Positions 23,447 through 32,103 of a stretch of 64,000 nucleotides of DNA are shown one piece after another. This DNA comes from Dryocola sp032051265 (GTDB lineage: Bacteria > Pseudomonadota > Gammaproteobacteria > Enterobacterales > Enterobacteriaceae), in the NCBI GenBank assembly GCA_032051265.1, contig DAMBYU010000005.1, positions 335,118-399,117 on the forward strand, read 5' to 3'. The number at the start of each line of letters is the position of its first letter. The first letter of the stretch is position 1. The position numbers and the translations under genes are program-made. The notes under the pieces are model-generated. The model saw only the letters and a program-made list of their open reading frames with translations, was not told where the DNA came from and made no database searches.

Positions 23447-24811
23447 ATGAGCCATAACGAGACAATCGTTGCCCAGGCGACGCCGCCGGGACGTGGTGGG
23501 GTCGGTATCCTGCGCGTCTCAGGCCTTCATGCGCGCGACGTAGCGCAGGCTATTCTGGGCAAGCTTCCAAAGCCACGCCACGCCGACTACCTGCCGTTTC
23601 GCGATAGCGACGAAAGCACCCTGGATCAGGGGATTGCGCTGTGGTTCCCCGGCCCAAACTCCTTTACCGGTGAAGATGTGCTGGAGCTGCAGGGCCACGG
23701 CGGCCCGGTCATTCTCGACCTGCTGTTAAAGCGCATTCTGGCCATTCCCGGCGTGCGCATCGCCAGACCCGGCGAGTTCTCGGAACGCGCCTTCCTCAAC
23801 GATAAGCTGGATCTGGCGCAGGCTGAAGCCATTGCCGATTTAATTGACGCCAGCTCAGAGCAGGCCGCCCGCTCAGCGTTAAACTCGCTGCAGGGCGCGT
23901 TTTCGGCTCGCGTAAATCATCTGGTGGAAGCGCTGACGCATCTGCGTATTTACGTTGAAGCCGCCATTGATTTCCCCGATGAAGAAATCGACTTCCTTTC
24001 AGACGGTAAAATCGAAGCGCAGCTTAATCAGGTCATTAACGATCTGGATGCCGTGCGTGCGGAAGCGCGCCAGGGAAGCCTGCTGCGCGAAGGGATGAAG
24101 GTAGTCATTGCCGGACGCCCAAACGCCGGTAAATCGAGCCTGCTGAATGCCCTTGCGGGCCGTGAAGCTGCGATTGTTACGGATATCGCCGGAACAACCC
24201 GCGATGTGCTGCGCGAACACATTCATATCGACGGTATGCCGCTGCATATCATCGATACCGCGGGCCTGCGCGAAGCAAGCGACGAAGTTGAGCGCATTGG
24301 TATCGAACGCGCGTGGAACGAAATTGAACAGGCTGACCGCGTGCTGTTTATGGTCGATGGCACAACGACCAACGCCACCGACCCGGCTGCAATCTGGCCA
24401 GATTTTATCGCCCGTCTGCCGGAGCGTTTGCCGATTACCGTGGTGCGCAACAAAGCGGACGTTACCGGCGAGACGCTGGGCCTCAGCGATGTGAATGGTC
24501 ACTCACTTGTCCGCCTCTCCGCGCGTACCGGCGAAGGCGTGGAGGTGCTGCGCGATCATCTGAAACAGAGCATGGGCTTTGAAACCAATATGGAAGGCGG
24601 TTTCCTGGCGCGTCGCCGTCACCTGCAGGCGCTGGAACAGGCGGCTACCCATCTCCAGCAGGGCAAGGCCCAGTTGCTGGGCGCGTGGGCCGGAGAATTA
24701 CTGGCGGAAGAGCTGCGCCTCTCGCAGCAGAGCCTGAGTGAAATCACCGGCGAATTTACCTCTGATGATTTGCTGGGCCGCATTTTCTCCAGCTTCTGTA
24801 TCGGCAAGTAA
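23447..24811 (+). CDS. mnmE: tRNA modification GTPase MnmE (TrmE)
   Basis: A 454-residue GTPase that with MnmG (also in this window) installs the carboxymethylaminomethyl group on U34 of certain tRNAs. The N-terminal folate-binding domain is followed by a helical domain interrupted by the G domain: P-loop GRPNAGKSS (223-231), DIAGTTRD, DTAG and NKAD. The C-terminal CIGK places the catalytic Cys at 451, as in E. coli. Length is identical. In E. coli K-12 the tna operon follows; here it does not. Confidence 0.98.
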   Translation: MSHNETIVAQATPPGRGGVGILRVSGLHARDVAQAILGKLPKPRHADYLPFRDSDESTLDQGIALWFPGPNSFTGEDVLELQGHGGPVILDLLLKRILAIPGVRIARPGEFSERAFLNDKLDLAQAEAIADLIDASSEQAARSALNSLQGAFSARVNHLVEALTHLRIYVEAAIDFPDEEIDFLSDGKIEAQLNQVINDLDAVRAEARQGSLLREGMKVVIAGRPNAGKSSLLNALAGREAAIVTDIAGTTRDVLREHIHIDGMPLHIIDTAGLREASDEVERIGIERAWNEIEQADRVLFMVDGTTTNATDPAAIWPDFIARLPERLPITVVRNKADVTGETLGLSDVNGHSLVRLSARTGEGVEVLRDHLKQSMGFETNMEGGFLARRRHLQALEQAATHLQQGKAQLLGAWAGELLAEELRLSQQSLSEITGEFTSDDLLGRIFSSFCIGK

Positions 24812-24847
24812 TTCAAAAAAGTAAGCGTATGCTCACTTTGCAACCGT

Positions 24848-24879
24848 CCCGCAATGCATCCGCGTTGCGGGATTTTTTT
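24848..24879 (+). terminator. Rho-independent terminator after mnmE
   Basis: TCCCGCAA pairs with TTGCGGGA across a 10-nt loop, followed by a run of seven T. Confidence 0.85.
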
Positions 24880-24982
24880 GCCCCTTTCTGAGGGACTTTT
24901 ACAGCCTCATTTCGTGCGTTTGATGAGGAAAAATTCTACAATCGTTGCTGGTGTCCCTGTGACCATTATCATGGAGCGAAAA

Positions 24983-25699
24983 ATGGCAACGCATTTTGCA
25001 CGATGGACAATCAACCCAACCTGTCCGCTTTCATCCCGTCTGGATGAAGAGTGTCTTAGCTTCGCAAAGAGCCTTCCGGAACGTCGCCGGGCGCGATTTC
25101 TGGCCTCCCGTACGCTGCTGGCCGAACTTTTCTTTATGCTTTATGGCATAAAACAGTTGCCCAAAATCGTCACTACCGTGGCGGGAAGACCGCATTTTGC
25201 CGACCGCACGCTTGCGGATTTCAGCATCGCTTATGCCGGGAATAGCGTGGGCGTACTGGTAACAACGGAAGGGCGATGCGGTCTTGATATGGAACTGCCG
25301 CGTTCATTTGGCGTGCTTCCTTCAGCTTTTCCCGCCCCCGCTTTCAGCAGTAACGAATCGACATGGATAAACAACCAGAACGATGCCGTTGAAGCCCGCG
25401 CTCAGTTACTTACGCTGCGTCAGAGCGTGTTTAAGGTTACCGGCAGCGACGAAGCGCTGCAGCTGATCCCCGGCGCTGGCCGCTTACGCGTGATGAACCA
25501 ATCGCATATTGAAGCGCTAAGCGATGTGGAAGACGTTCTGGTCTGGGCCTGTACCGTTTCCCCCGCGATTGAAAAACTAAGCCTGTGGGAGTTTGCCGAG
25601 CCGCAGGCATGGCGCAGCCTGAAAGACGTTCCGTCTCGTCGTAGCGATCCGGACGGGCGCATCATACGCTTTACCAGCCAGCCTTATGAGAAAGCCTGA
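24983..25699 (+). CDS. yieE: YieE, phosphopantetheinyl transferase-family protein
   Basis: A 238-residue protein related to E. coli YieE (249 residues) and to Sfp/EntD/AcpT transferases, which move 4'-phosphopantetheine from CoA onto carrier proteins. The GLDME motif gives Asp102 and Glu104. The second motif is LRQSVFKVTG, where the lysine (Lys151) remains but the usual following metal-binding Glu is Val152. The start MATHFARWTI at ATG 24983 follows GGAG with 6-nt spacing; upstream in-frame codons overlap the mnmE terminator. No carrier-protein gene is nearby, so the target is unknown. Activity is uncertain. Confidence 0.85.
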   Translation: MATHFARWTINPTCPLSSRLDEECLSFAKSLPERRRARFLASRTLLAELFFMLYGIKQLPKIVTTVAGRPHFADRTLADFSIAYAGNSVGVLVTTEGRCGLDMELPRSFGVLPSAFPAPAFSSNESTWINNQNDAVEARAQLLTLRQSVFKVTGSDEALQLIPGAGRLRVMNQSHIEALSDVEDVLVWACTVSPAIEKLSLWEFAEPQAWRSLKDVPSRRSDPDGRIIRFTSQPYEKA

Positions 25700-25745
25700 T
25701 TTCCCAATCGATCTTTCCTGAACGTCCTGACCAAAAGGGGTATGT

Positions 25746-26312
25746 ATGTCCGACACGTTAAAGATAGTTACGTTACTGGGTAGCCTGCGCAAAGGTTCAT
25801 TCAACGCCATGGTCGCCCGTACGCTGCCGAAAATCGCCCCGGCAGGCATGAGTATTGAGGCACTTCCGACCATCGCCGATATTCCCCTGTACGACGCGGA
25901 TATGCAGCAGGAAGAAGGTTTTCCGCACTCCGTAGAAGCAATCGCTGAGCAAATCCGCAACGCGGACGGCGTGATCATCGTGACGCCAGAGTACAACTAC
26001 TCGGTGCCGGGTGGCCTGAAGAACGCTATCGACTGGTTATCACGCCTTCCTGAGCAGCCGCTGGCGGGCAAGCCCGTGCTGATTCAAACCAGCTCAATGG
26101 GCGCGATTGGCGGCGCTCGCTGCCAGTATCATCTGCGCCAGATTCTGGTCTTCCTGGACGCGATGGTGATGAACAAGCCGGAGTTTATGGGCGGAGTTAT
26201 TCAGAACAAAGTGGATACGCAAACGGGAGAAGTGGCCGATCAAAGCACGCTCGATCATCTTACCGGGCAGCTAACGGCATTTGGGGATTATATTCAGCGG
26301 GTAAAAAACTAA
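25746..26312 (+). CDS. yieF: NADPH-dependent FMN reductase YieF (ChrR)
   Basis: A 188-residue flavodoxin-fold quinone reductase, also known for reducing chromate and uranyl as a side activity. The FMN phosphate loop GSLRKGSFN (11-19) and TPEYNYSVPGGLKNAIDWL are conserved. Length equals E. coli YieF. A start ATG with GGGG upstream follows yieE after 46 bp. A REP-type repeat pair follows the gene. Confidence 0.95.
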   Translation: MSDTLKIVTLLGSLRKGSFNAMVARTLPKIAPAGMSIEALPTIADIPLYDADMQQEEGFPHSVEAIAEQIRNADGVIIVTPEYNYSVPGGLKNAIDWLSRLPEQPLAGKPVLIQTSSMGAIGGARCQYHLRQILVFLDAMVMNKPEFMGGVIQNKVDTQTGEVADQSTLDHLTGQLTAFGDYIQRVKN

Positions 26313-26330
26313 GACAGGCTATTTCGCTGG

Positions 26331-26401
26331 AAGGTGGATAAGCGCAAGCGCCATCCACCTTTCCCTACGGCGGGTGGCGCGTTGCTTACCCGCCCTACAA
26401 A
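26331..26401. repeat. Pair of REP-type palindromes (BIME)
   Basis: Two inverted repeats lie in the gap between the convergent yieF and adeP: AAGGTGGAT with ATCCACCTT (26331-26361), and GGCGGGT with ACCCGCC (26369-26394). The second is followed by CTACAAA, the usual end of enterobacterial REP units of the Enterobacter/Klebsiella type. Confidence 0.75.
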
Positions 26402-26406
26402 TTATC

Positions 26407-27738
26407 TCAGTCGATAAACGCAATCTTCAGAATGAACAGCAGCGCCACAACGATCACGCACGGGCTGAGTTCACGCCAGCGGCCTGTTCCCAGCTTCATC
26501 ACGCAGTAAGAGATAAAGCCAAGCGCAATACCTTCGGTAATCGAGAAGCTGAACGGCATCATAACGGCGGTCACAAAGGCGGGAACCGCTTCGGTCAGAT
26601 CGTCCCACTTCACACGCGACAGGCTGGATGTCATCAGGACGCCGACGTAAATCAGCGCGCCTGCGGCGGCGTAAGCAGGCACCATGCCAGCCAGCGGTGA
26701 CAGGAAGATAACCAGCAGGAACAGCAGACCAACGATCACCGCAGTCAGACCGGTACGGCCGCCCACAGAGACGCCGGAAGAGCTTTCGATATAAGCGGTA
26801 ACGGAAGATGTGCCGATAAACGACCCCGCAACGGAAGAGATGCTGTCAACGTACAGCGCCTGCTTCATGCGCGGGAACTTACCTTTTTCATCCGTCAGCC
26901 CGGCTTTGTCCGTCACGCCAATCAGCGTACCGGAGGAGTCGAACAGGTTTACCAGCATGAAAGAGAAAATCACGCCCGCCAGGCCGATATTCAGCGAACC
27001 GGCTAAATCTACCTGACCCACAACGGACATGACGCTCGGCGGCGTTGAAACAATGCCGCTGTAGTGCACATCGCCCAGCATCCAGCCCAGCAGCGTAGTC
27101 ACAACGATGGAGACCAGCACGGCGGCATGGATGTTACGGGAAGCCAGGATCGCGATAATAAAGAAGCCCAGCGCGCCCAGCAGCACGCTGTGCGAAGTCA
27201 GGTTGCCGATGCTCACTAAGGTGTCTTTGTTCGCCACGATAATACCGGCGTTTTTCAGACCCATCATGCCGATAAACAGGCCGATACCGCTGGTGATGCC
27301 CACACGCAGGCTCATGGGAATATTAGCGATCATCCAGTAGCGCACGCGGAAAATGGTCAGCAGCAGCAGGCCGACGGCGCCCCAGAAGATAGCTCCCATG
27401 CCTACCTGCCATGACAGGCCCATCGCGCCAACAACCACAAAGGCGAAGAAGGCGTTCAGACCCATTGCCGGAGCCAGTGCCACGGGCAGATTGGCGAAAA
27501 TCCCCATCAGGATGCTCCCCAGGGCGGCAATTAAGCAGGTGGTGACAAAGACGGCCTGGGTATCCATACCAGCAGCGCCAAGGATCTGTGGGTTGACGAA
27601 GACGATATACACCATCGTCAGGAAGGTGGTGAGGCCGGCGATCGCTTCGGTGCGTGCCGTGGTGCCGTGCTCGCGCAGTTTAAACACGCGCTCAAGCAGC
27701 CCCGGATTTGCAGCCGGAGTAGATTGTGGTTGGCTCAT
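26407..27738 (-). CDS. adeP: Adenine permease AdeP (YieG)
   Basis: A 443-residue proton-coupled purine permease of the NCS2/AzgA group with about 12-14 membrane segments; E. coli AdeP (445 residues) is a high-affinity adenine importer. Conserved family patterns include GLTTFLTMVYI, PVALAPAMGLNAFFAF and DSSGTLIGVTD. The frame stays open for about 180 codons upstream, but MSQPQSTPAANPGLLERVF at ATG 27738 is the family start, and the extension would overlap yieH. A PurR-like box lies in the divergent gap with yieH. Confidence 0.95.
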   Translation of the reverse strand: MSQPQSTPAANPGLLERVFKLREHGTTARTEAIAGLTTFLTMVYIVFVNPQILGAAGMDTQAVFVTTCLIAALGSILMGIFANLPVALAPAMGLNAFFAFVVVGAMGLSWQVGMGAIFWGAVGLLLLTIFRVRYWMIANIPMSLRVGITSGIGLFIGMMGLKNAGIIVANKDTLVSIGNLTSHSVLLGALGFFIIAILASRNIHAAVLVSIVVTTLLGWMLGDVHYSGIVSTPPSVMSVVGQVDLAGSLNIGLAGVIFSFMLVNLFDSSGTLIGVTDKAGLTDEKGKFPRMKQALYVDSISSVAGSFIGTSSVTAYIESSSGVSVGGRTGLTAVIVGLLFLLVIFLSPLAGMVPAYAAAGALIYVGVLMTSSLSRVKWDDLTEAVPAFVTAVMMPFSFSITEGIALGFISYCVMKLGTGRWRELSPCVIVVALLFILKIAFID

Positions 27739-27843
27739 TAGTCTTGTTTCCGAACATGAGAGGGAAAAATCCGTCGTTATCCTATACCAAAACCCCGCAA
27801 AGTTGACGGTCGAAATGGACTTTTTTTCATTCAAGTTATTTAT

Positions 27844-27859
27844 ACGGCAACGATTGCGT
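27844..27859. promoter_or_regulatory. PurR-like box in the adeP/yieH gap
   Basis: ACGGCAACGATTGCGT matches 13 of 16 positions of the palindromic PurR consensus ACGCAAACGTTTGCGT. It lies about 105 bp upstream of adeP, a purine transporter, which makes it plausible. Confidence 0.5.
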
Positions 27860-27918
27860 ACCACCTTTATTGCGCAAATTGGGTAAGATGGTGCTTCACT
27901 TTTAGAAAAGGAAGCGGC

Positions 27919-28584
27919 ATGTCCCGGATAGATGCGGTGTTCTTCGACTGCGATGGCACGCTGGTCGACAGTGAAGTAATTTGCTCCAGAGCCTACGTAC
28001 ATATGTTTGCGCAATACGGTATCGAGCTTGCGCTTGAGGAGGTTCATAAGACCTTCAAGGGCATTAAGCTTTACGAAATCATCGATACCATCAGCCAGCA
28101 GTATGGTGTGAGCCTGTCCAGAACCGAGCTTGAGCCCGTTTATCGCGCCGAGGTCGCAAGACTCTTCGACAGCGAACTGCAGGAGATTGTGGGCGCAGCG
28201 GCGCTGATTGAACGGATAAAAGTCCCGATGTGTATCGTTTCCAACGGGCCGGTCAGCAAAATGCAGCATTCACTGGGCAAAACAGGCATGCTCGACCATT
28301 TCCCGGACAAACTGTACAGCGGCTACGATATTCAGCGCTGGAAGCCGGACCCGGCGTTAATGCTTCACGCGGCCGATAAAATGCAGGTGGAGGTGAAAAA
28401 CTGCGTGCTGGTGGATGATTCTATGGCAGGCGCGCAGTCAGGCATCGCGGCGGGAATGGAAGTTTTCTATTTTTGCGCCGATCCGCATAACCTGCCGATC
28501 GATCATCCAAAAGTCACGCCTTTTACCGATCTGGCGCAGTTGCCGGAGCTGTGGCAGGCGCGCGGCTGGGATATTACGCGTTAA
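27919..28584 (+). CDS. yieH: 6-phosphogluconate phosphatase YieH (HAD)
   Basis: A 221-residue HAD hydrolase, the same length as E. coli YieH, which acts on 6-phosphogluconate and similar sugar phosphates. Motif I is DCDGTLVDS with nucleophile Asp9; motif II is CIVSNGP; motifs III/IV are KPDPALM and LVDDSMAGAQSG. It diverges from adeP. In E. coli cbrB and further genes follow; here phoU follows directly across a shared hairpin. Confidence 0.94.
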   Translation: MSRIDAVFFDCDGTLVDSEVICSRAYVHMFAQYGIELALEEVHKTFKGIKLYEIIDTISQQYGVSLSRTELEPVYRAEVARLFDSELQEIVGAAALIERIKVPMCIVSNGPVSKMQHSLGKTGMLDHFPDKLYSGYDIQRWKPDPALMLHAADKMQVEVKNCVLVDDSMAGAQSGIAAGMEVFYFCADPHNLPIDHPKVTPFTDLAQLPELWQARGWDITR

Positions 28585-28588
28585 AATT

Positions 28589-28610
28589 AACGCCAGCTTG
28601 CTGGCGTTCT
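28589..28610. terminator. Shared hairpin between convergent yieH and phoU
   Basis: AACGCCAG pairs with CTGGCGTT across a 4-nt loop, between the two stop codons. U tracts are weak on both strands, but the position fits a bidirectional terminator. Confidence 0.65.
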
Positions 28611-28614
28611 TAAA

Positions 28615-29340
28615 TCACTCTTTGGGATCTTTACCCGCCAGCAGCTTATCCAGCTCGTCGCCGCCCACGTGACGGAAATCCTGTCCTTTCACGAAGTAGA
28701 AGATAAATTCGCAGATATTCTGGCAGCGGTCGCCGATTCGCTCGATAGAGCGCGCGCAGAACAGCGCGGTTAACACGCTTGGAATAGTACGTGAATCTTC
28801 CATCATATAGGTCATCAACTGACGCACGATGCCTTCATATTCCTGGTCGACTTTCTTATCTTCACGGTAAATACGTACGGCTTCATCCAGATCCATACGC
28901 GCGAACGCATCCAGCACGTCGTGCAGCATTTGCACCGTGTGGCGGCCCAGCGATTCCAGGCTGACCAGCAACGGCTGATGCTGCTGGGAAAACTTCTCCA
29001 GCGCCGTGCGGCAGATTTTATCCGCCACGTCACCGATACGTTCCAGTTCGGAAATGGTCTTGATGATCGCCATCACCAGACGCAGGTCGCTGGCGGTTGG
29101 CTGGCGCTTGGCGATGATGCGCACGCAGGCTTCATCAATGGCCACTTCCATCATGTTGACCTTCTGGTCGCCGTCAATGACGCGTTTCGCCAGTTCGCCA
29201 TCCTGGTTGTGCATCGCCGTGATGGCGTCGGAGAGCTGTTGTTCCACCAGCCCGCCCATGGTCATCACCTGAGTACGAATGTGTTCCAGCTCAGCGTTAA
29301 ACTGGCCTGAAATGTGTTTGTTGAGATTGAGGCTATCCAT
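28615..29340 (-). CDS. phoU: Phosphate signalling protein PhoU
   Basis: A 241-residue all-helical protein linking the PstSCAB transporter to PhoR kinase, keeping the Pho regulon off when phosphate is plentiful. Two three-helix repeats each carry the metal-binding ER-IGD motif (ELERIGDVADK and SIERIGDRCQN). The start MDSLNLNKHISGQF at ATG 29340 is chosen over one four codons upstream by match to E. coli (241 residues). Last gene of pstSCAB-phoU, 13 bp after pstB. Confidence 0.97.
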   Translation of the reverse strand: MDSLNLNKHISGQFNAELEHIRTQVMTMGGLVEQQLSDAITAMHNQDGELAKRVIDGDQKVNMMEVAIDEACVRIIAKRQPTASDLRLVMAIIKTISELERIGDVADKICRTALEKFSQQHQPLLVSLESLGRHTVQMLHDVLDAFARMDLDEAVRIYREDKKVDQEYEGIVRQLMTYMMEDSRTIPSVLTALFCARSIERIGDRCQNICEFIFYFVKGQDFRHVGGDELDKLLAGKDPKE

Positions 29341-29353
29341 CGTGTTCTCCAAA

Positions 29354-30127
29354 TCAACCGTAGCGGCCAGTTATGTAATCTTCGGTCTGCTTTTTAGCAG
29401 GCGTGGTAAACAGCGTGTCGGTTTCGCTAAATTCAATCAGCTCGCCTAAGTACATAAACGCTGTATGGTCGGAACAACGCGCCGCCTGCTGCATATTGTG
29501 GGTAACGATCACCACGGTGTAATCCTGTTTCAGCTCGGTAATCAGCTCTTCAATACGCCCGGTAGAGATCGGATCAAGGGCTGAGCACGGCTCATCAAGC
29601 AGCAGCACGTCCGGACGGATGGCAATGCCGCGCGCAATGCACAGACGCTGCTGCTGGCCACCGGAGAGACTGTATCCGCTCTGGTGCAGTTTATCTTTGG
29701 TTTCATTCCATAATGCGGCTTTGGTCAACGCCCACTGCACACGCTCGTCCATGTCGCTGCGCGAGAGCTTTTCAAACAGGCGCACGCCAAAGGCAATATT
29801 GTCGTAAATCGACATCGGGAACGGCGTTGGCTTCTGGAACACCATACCCACTTTGGCACGCAGCAGCGCGATATCCTGGCTATGGGTGAGGATGTTCTCA
29901 CCGTCCAGCAGGATTTCACCTTCGGCGCGCTGCTCCGGGTAGAGCGAGTACATTTTGTTAAAGGTGCGCAGCAGGGTGGATTTGCCGCAGCCCGACGGCC
30001 CGATAAACGCGGTAACCTGGTTCTTCGCGATATCCAGATTGATGTTTTTCAGGGCATGGAACTTCCCGTAGAAGAAGTTCAAATCGCGAACCTGAATTTT
30101 GCCCGGGGCAGTATCAACCATACTCAT
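29354..30127 (-). CDS. pstB: Phosphate ABC transporter ATPase PstB
   Basis: A 257-residue ATP-binding subunit of the high-affinity phosphate importer. Walker A is GPSGCGKST (43-51), the signature is LSGGQQQR, and Walker B is VLLLDEPCSALDP. The start MSMVDTAPGKIQV at ATG 30127 equals the E. coli length; a start six codons upstream is possible but not supported by the family. It lies 47 bp after pstA. Confidence 0.97.
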   Translation of the reverse strand: MSMVDTAPGKIQVRDLNFFYGKFHALKNINLDIAKNQVTAFIGPSGCGKSTLLRTFNKMYSLYPEQRAEGEILLDGENILTHSQDIALLRAKVGMVFQKPTPFPMSIYDNIAFGVRLFEKLSRSDMDERVQWALTKAALWNETKDKLHQSGYSLSGGQQQRLCIARGIAIRPDVLLLDEPCSALDPISTGRIEELITELKQDYTVVIVTHNMQQAARCSDHTAFMYLGELIEFSETDTLFTTPAKKQTEDYITGRYG

Positions 30128-30174
30128 CTGTTTCTTTCTCTCCATCCGGCGCCGCTGATGCCGCGCCGTAAAAT

Positions 30175-31065
30175 TTAACCGTGTTTACTCTTCGAGAAAA
30201 TCACACGCGCCAGAATATTCAACAGCAGAACGCACAGGGTAATAATCAGTACCCCGGCCCAGGCCAGCTGTTGCCATTCGGCAAACGGGCTCATGGCGAA
30301 TTTGAAAATCGTTACCGGCAGGTTAGCCAGCGGCTGCATCATGTCCGTGCTCCAGAACTGGTTCGAGAGCGACGTAAACAGCAGCGGGGCGGTTTCACCA
30401 GCGATACGCGCAATTGCCAGCAACACCCCGGTGATAATCCCGGAAATGGAGGCCTTGAGCGTGATAGCCGAAATCATTTTCCACTTTGGCGTACCCAGCG
30501 CATAAGCCGCTTCGCGCAGGCTGTCCGGCACCAGTTTCATCATGTTTTCGGTGGTTCGAATCACAATCGGGATCTGCAGCAGCGCCAGCGCAATCACCCC
30601 GGCCCAGCCGGAGAAGTGCTGCATCTTCGCCACCACCACGGTGTAAACGAACAGGCCAACTACAATCGATGGCGCGGAAAGCAGGATGTCGTTGATAAAG
30701 CGAATGACTTCCGCCAGCCAGGATTTACGGCCGTACTCGGCCAGATAAATCCCGGCCATAATGCCAAGCGGCGTACCGAAAACCGTCGCCCACAGAATTA
30801 ACAGGCCGCTGCCCGCCAGGGCGTTTGCCAGCCCGCCACCGGCCGTATTCGGCGGCGGCGTCATTTCGGTAAACAGCGCAAGGGACATCCCGTCGATGCC
30901 ACGCGTAACCGTTGAGAAGAGGATCCACACCAGCCAGAACAAACCGAACGCCATGGTGCCCATCGAGAGCGTCAGGGCGATGCGGTTCTTCATGCGACGA
31001 CGCGCCTGCATCTTGCGGCGAGATTCTGCCAGCTGAGCGTTAGCCTGCATTTCCATCGTAGTCAT
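30175..31065 (-). CDS. pstA: Phosphate ABC transporter permease PstA
   Basis: A 296-residue inner-membrane permease, the same length as E. coli PstA, with six predicted membrane segments and the cytoplasmic coupling loop EAAYALGTPKWKMI that contacts PstB. It pairs with PstC to form the phosphate channel. Its start overlaps the pstC stop by 4 bp. Confidence 0.97.
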   Translation of the reverse strand: MTTMEMQANAQLAESRRKMQARRRMKNRIALTLSMGTMAFGLFWLVWILFSTVTRGIDGMSLALFTEMTPPPNTAGGGLANALAGSGLLILWATVFGTPLGIMAGIYLAEYGRKSWLAEVIRFINDILLSAPSIVVGLFVYTVVVAKMQHFSGWAGVIALALLQIPIVIRTTENMMKLVPDSLREAAYALGTPKWKMISAITLKASISGIITGVLLAIARIAGETAPLLFTSLSNQFWSTDMMQPLANLPVTIFKFAMSPFAEWQQLAWAGVLIITLCVLLLNILARVIFSKSKHG

Positions 31066-32024
31066 GAACGCGTCCCCTCGTTCTTCGCCAGGCGCATAAT
31101 CATGAACTTAGAGATCGCCAGTACGATAAAGGTGATAACAAACAGGATCAGGCCAAGCTCCATCAGCGCGGCGGTATGCAGGCCAGATTCCGCTTCGGCA
31201 AATTCATTCGCCAGCGCGGAGGTGATGCTGTTGCCCGGCATATAAAGCGAAGCGTTATCGAGCTGGTAGGTGTTACCGATGATAAAGGTCACCGCCATCG
31301 TTTCACCGAGCGCGCGGCCAAGGCCGAGCATCACGCCGCCAATCACCCCATTTTTGGTGAACGGCAGAACGATACGCCAGATAACTTCCCAGGTGGTGCA
31401 GCCGATGCCGTAGGCCGACTCTTTCATCATCACCGGAGTTTGTTCGAAGACATCGCGCATAACGGAGGCGATGTAAGGAATAATCATGATGGCCAGGATC
31501 ACGCCCGCGGCGAGAATACCGATACCAAACGCCGGGCCGGAGAACAGCGCGCCGACAACAGGCACAGAAGAAAGCACATTACCCACCGGCTCCTGGAAGT
31601 AAGTCGCAAACAGCGGAGCAAAGATAAACAAGCCCCACATGCCGTAAACGATACTCGGAATAGCGGCTAACAGCTCAATGGCGATGCCTAACGGGCGCTT
31701 CAGCCAGCCCGGTGCCAGCTCCGTTAAAAACAGCGCGATACCAAAGCTTACCGGTACGGCAATCAGCAGCGCAATGAACGAGGTGACCAGCGTGCCGTAA
31801 ATCGGCACCAGCGCACCGTAGATGTCGTTAGGGGCATCCCACTCTTTGGTCCACAGGAACGAGAAGCCAAACTTCTGGATACTTGGCCAGGAGGAAATAA
31901 TCAGGGAGATGATGATGCCGCCCAGCAGCAATAGCACAATCAGCGCAGCCAGTCTTACCAGCGCGCTGAAAATCATATCGCCTTGCTTGCCTGGGGCTTT
32001 GAACATCGGCTTACTCACAGCCAT
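31062..32024 (-). CDS. pstC: Phosphate ABC transporter permease PstC
   Basis: A 320-residue inner-membrane permease (E. coli 319) with six predicted membrane segments and the coupling loop ESAYGIGCTTWEVIWRI. It is the partner of PstA. It is separated from pstS by 79 bp containing a strong hairpin (32052-32079), consistent with lower expression of the membrane genes than of the binding protein. Confidence 0.97.
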   Translation of the reverse strand: MAVSKPMFKAPGKQGDMIFSALVRLAALIVLLLLGGIIISLIISSWPSIQKFGFSFLWTKEWDAPNDIYGALVPIYGTLVTSFIALLIAVPVSFGIALFLTELAPGWLKRPLGIAIELLAAIPSIVYGMWGLFIFAPLFATYFQEPVGNVLSSVPVVGALFSGPAFGIGILAAGVILAIMIIPYIASVMRDVFEQTPVMMKESAYGIGCTTWEVIWRIVLPFTKNGVIGGVMLGLGRALGETMAVTFIIGNTYQLDNASLYMPGNSITSALANEFAEAESGLHTAALMELGLILFVITFIVLAISKFMIMRLAKNEGTRS

Positions 32025-32051
32025 AGCTTACTCTTTGTCGTGTTGGGTTTA

Positions 32052-32079
32052 CCCGGAGTAAGGTAACCTTTACTCCGGG
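32052..32079. other. pstS-pstC intercistronic hairpin
   Basis: CCCGGAGTAA pairs with TTACTCCGGG, with further pairing toward a small loop. There is no U tract on the operon strand, so it probably protects the pstS message or partly attenuates transcription rather than ending it. Confidence 0.6.
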
Positions 32080-32103
32080 TTTTATCATCCAGGCTTCTAT
32101 AAA

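Noticed and set aside
27739..28269. N-terminal extension of adeP by about 177 codons
   Set aside because: It overlaps yieH on the opposite strand and has no transporter-like sequence; the family start is at 27738.
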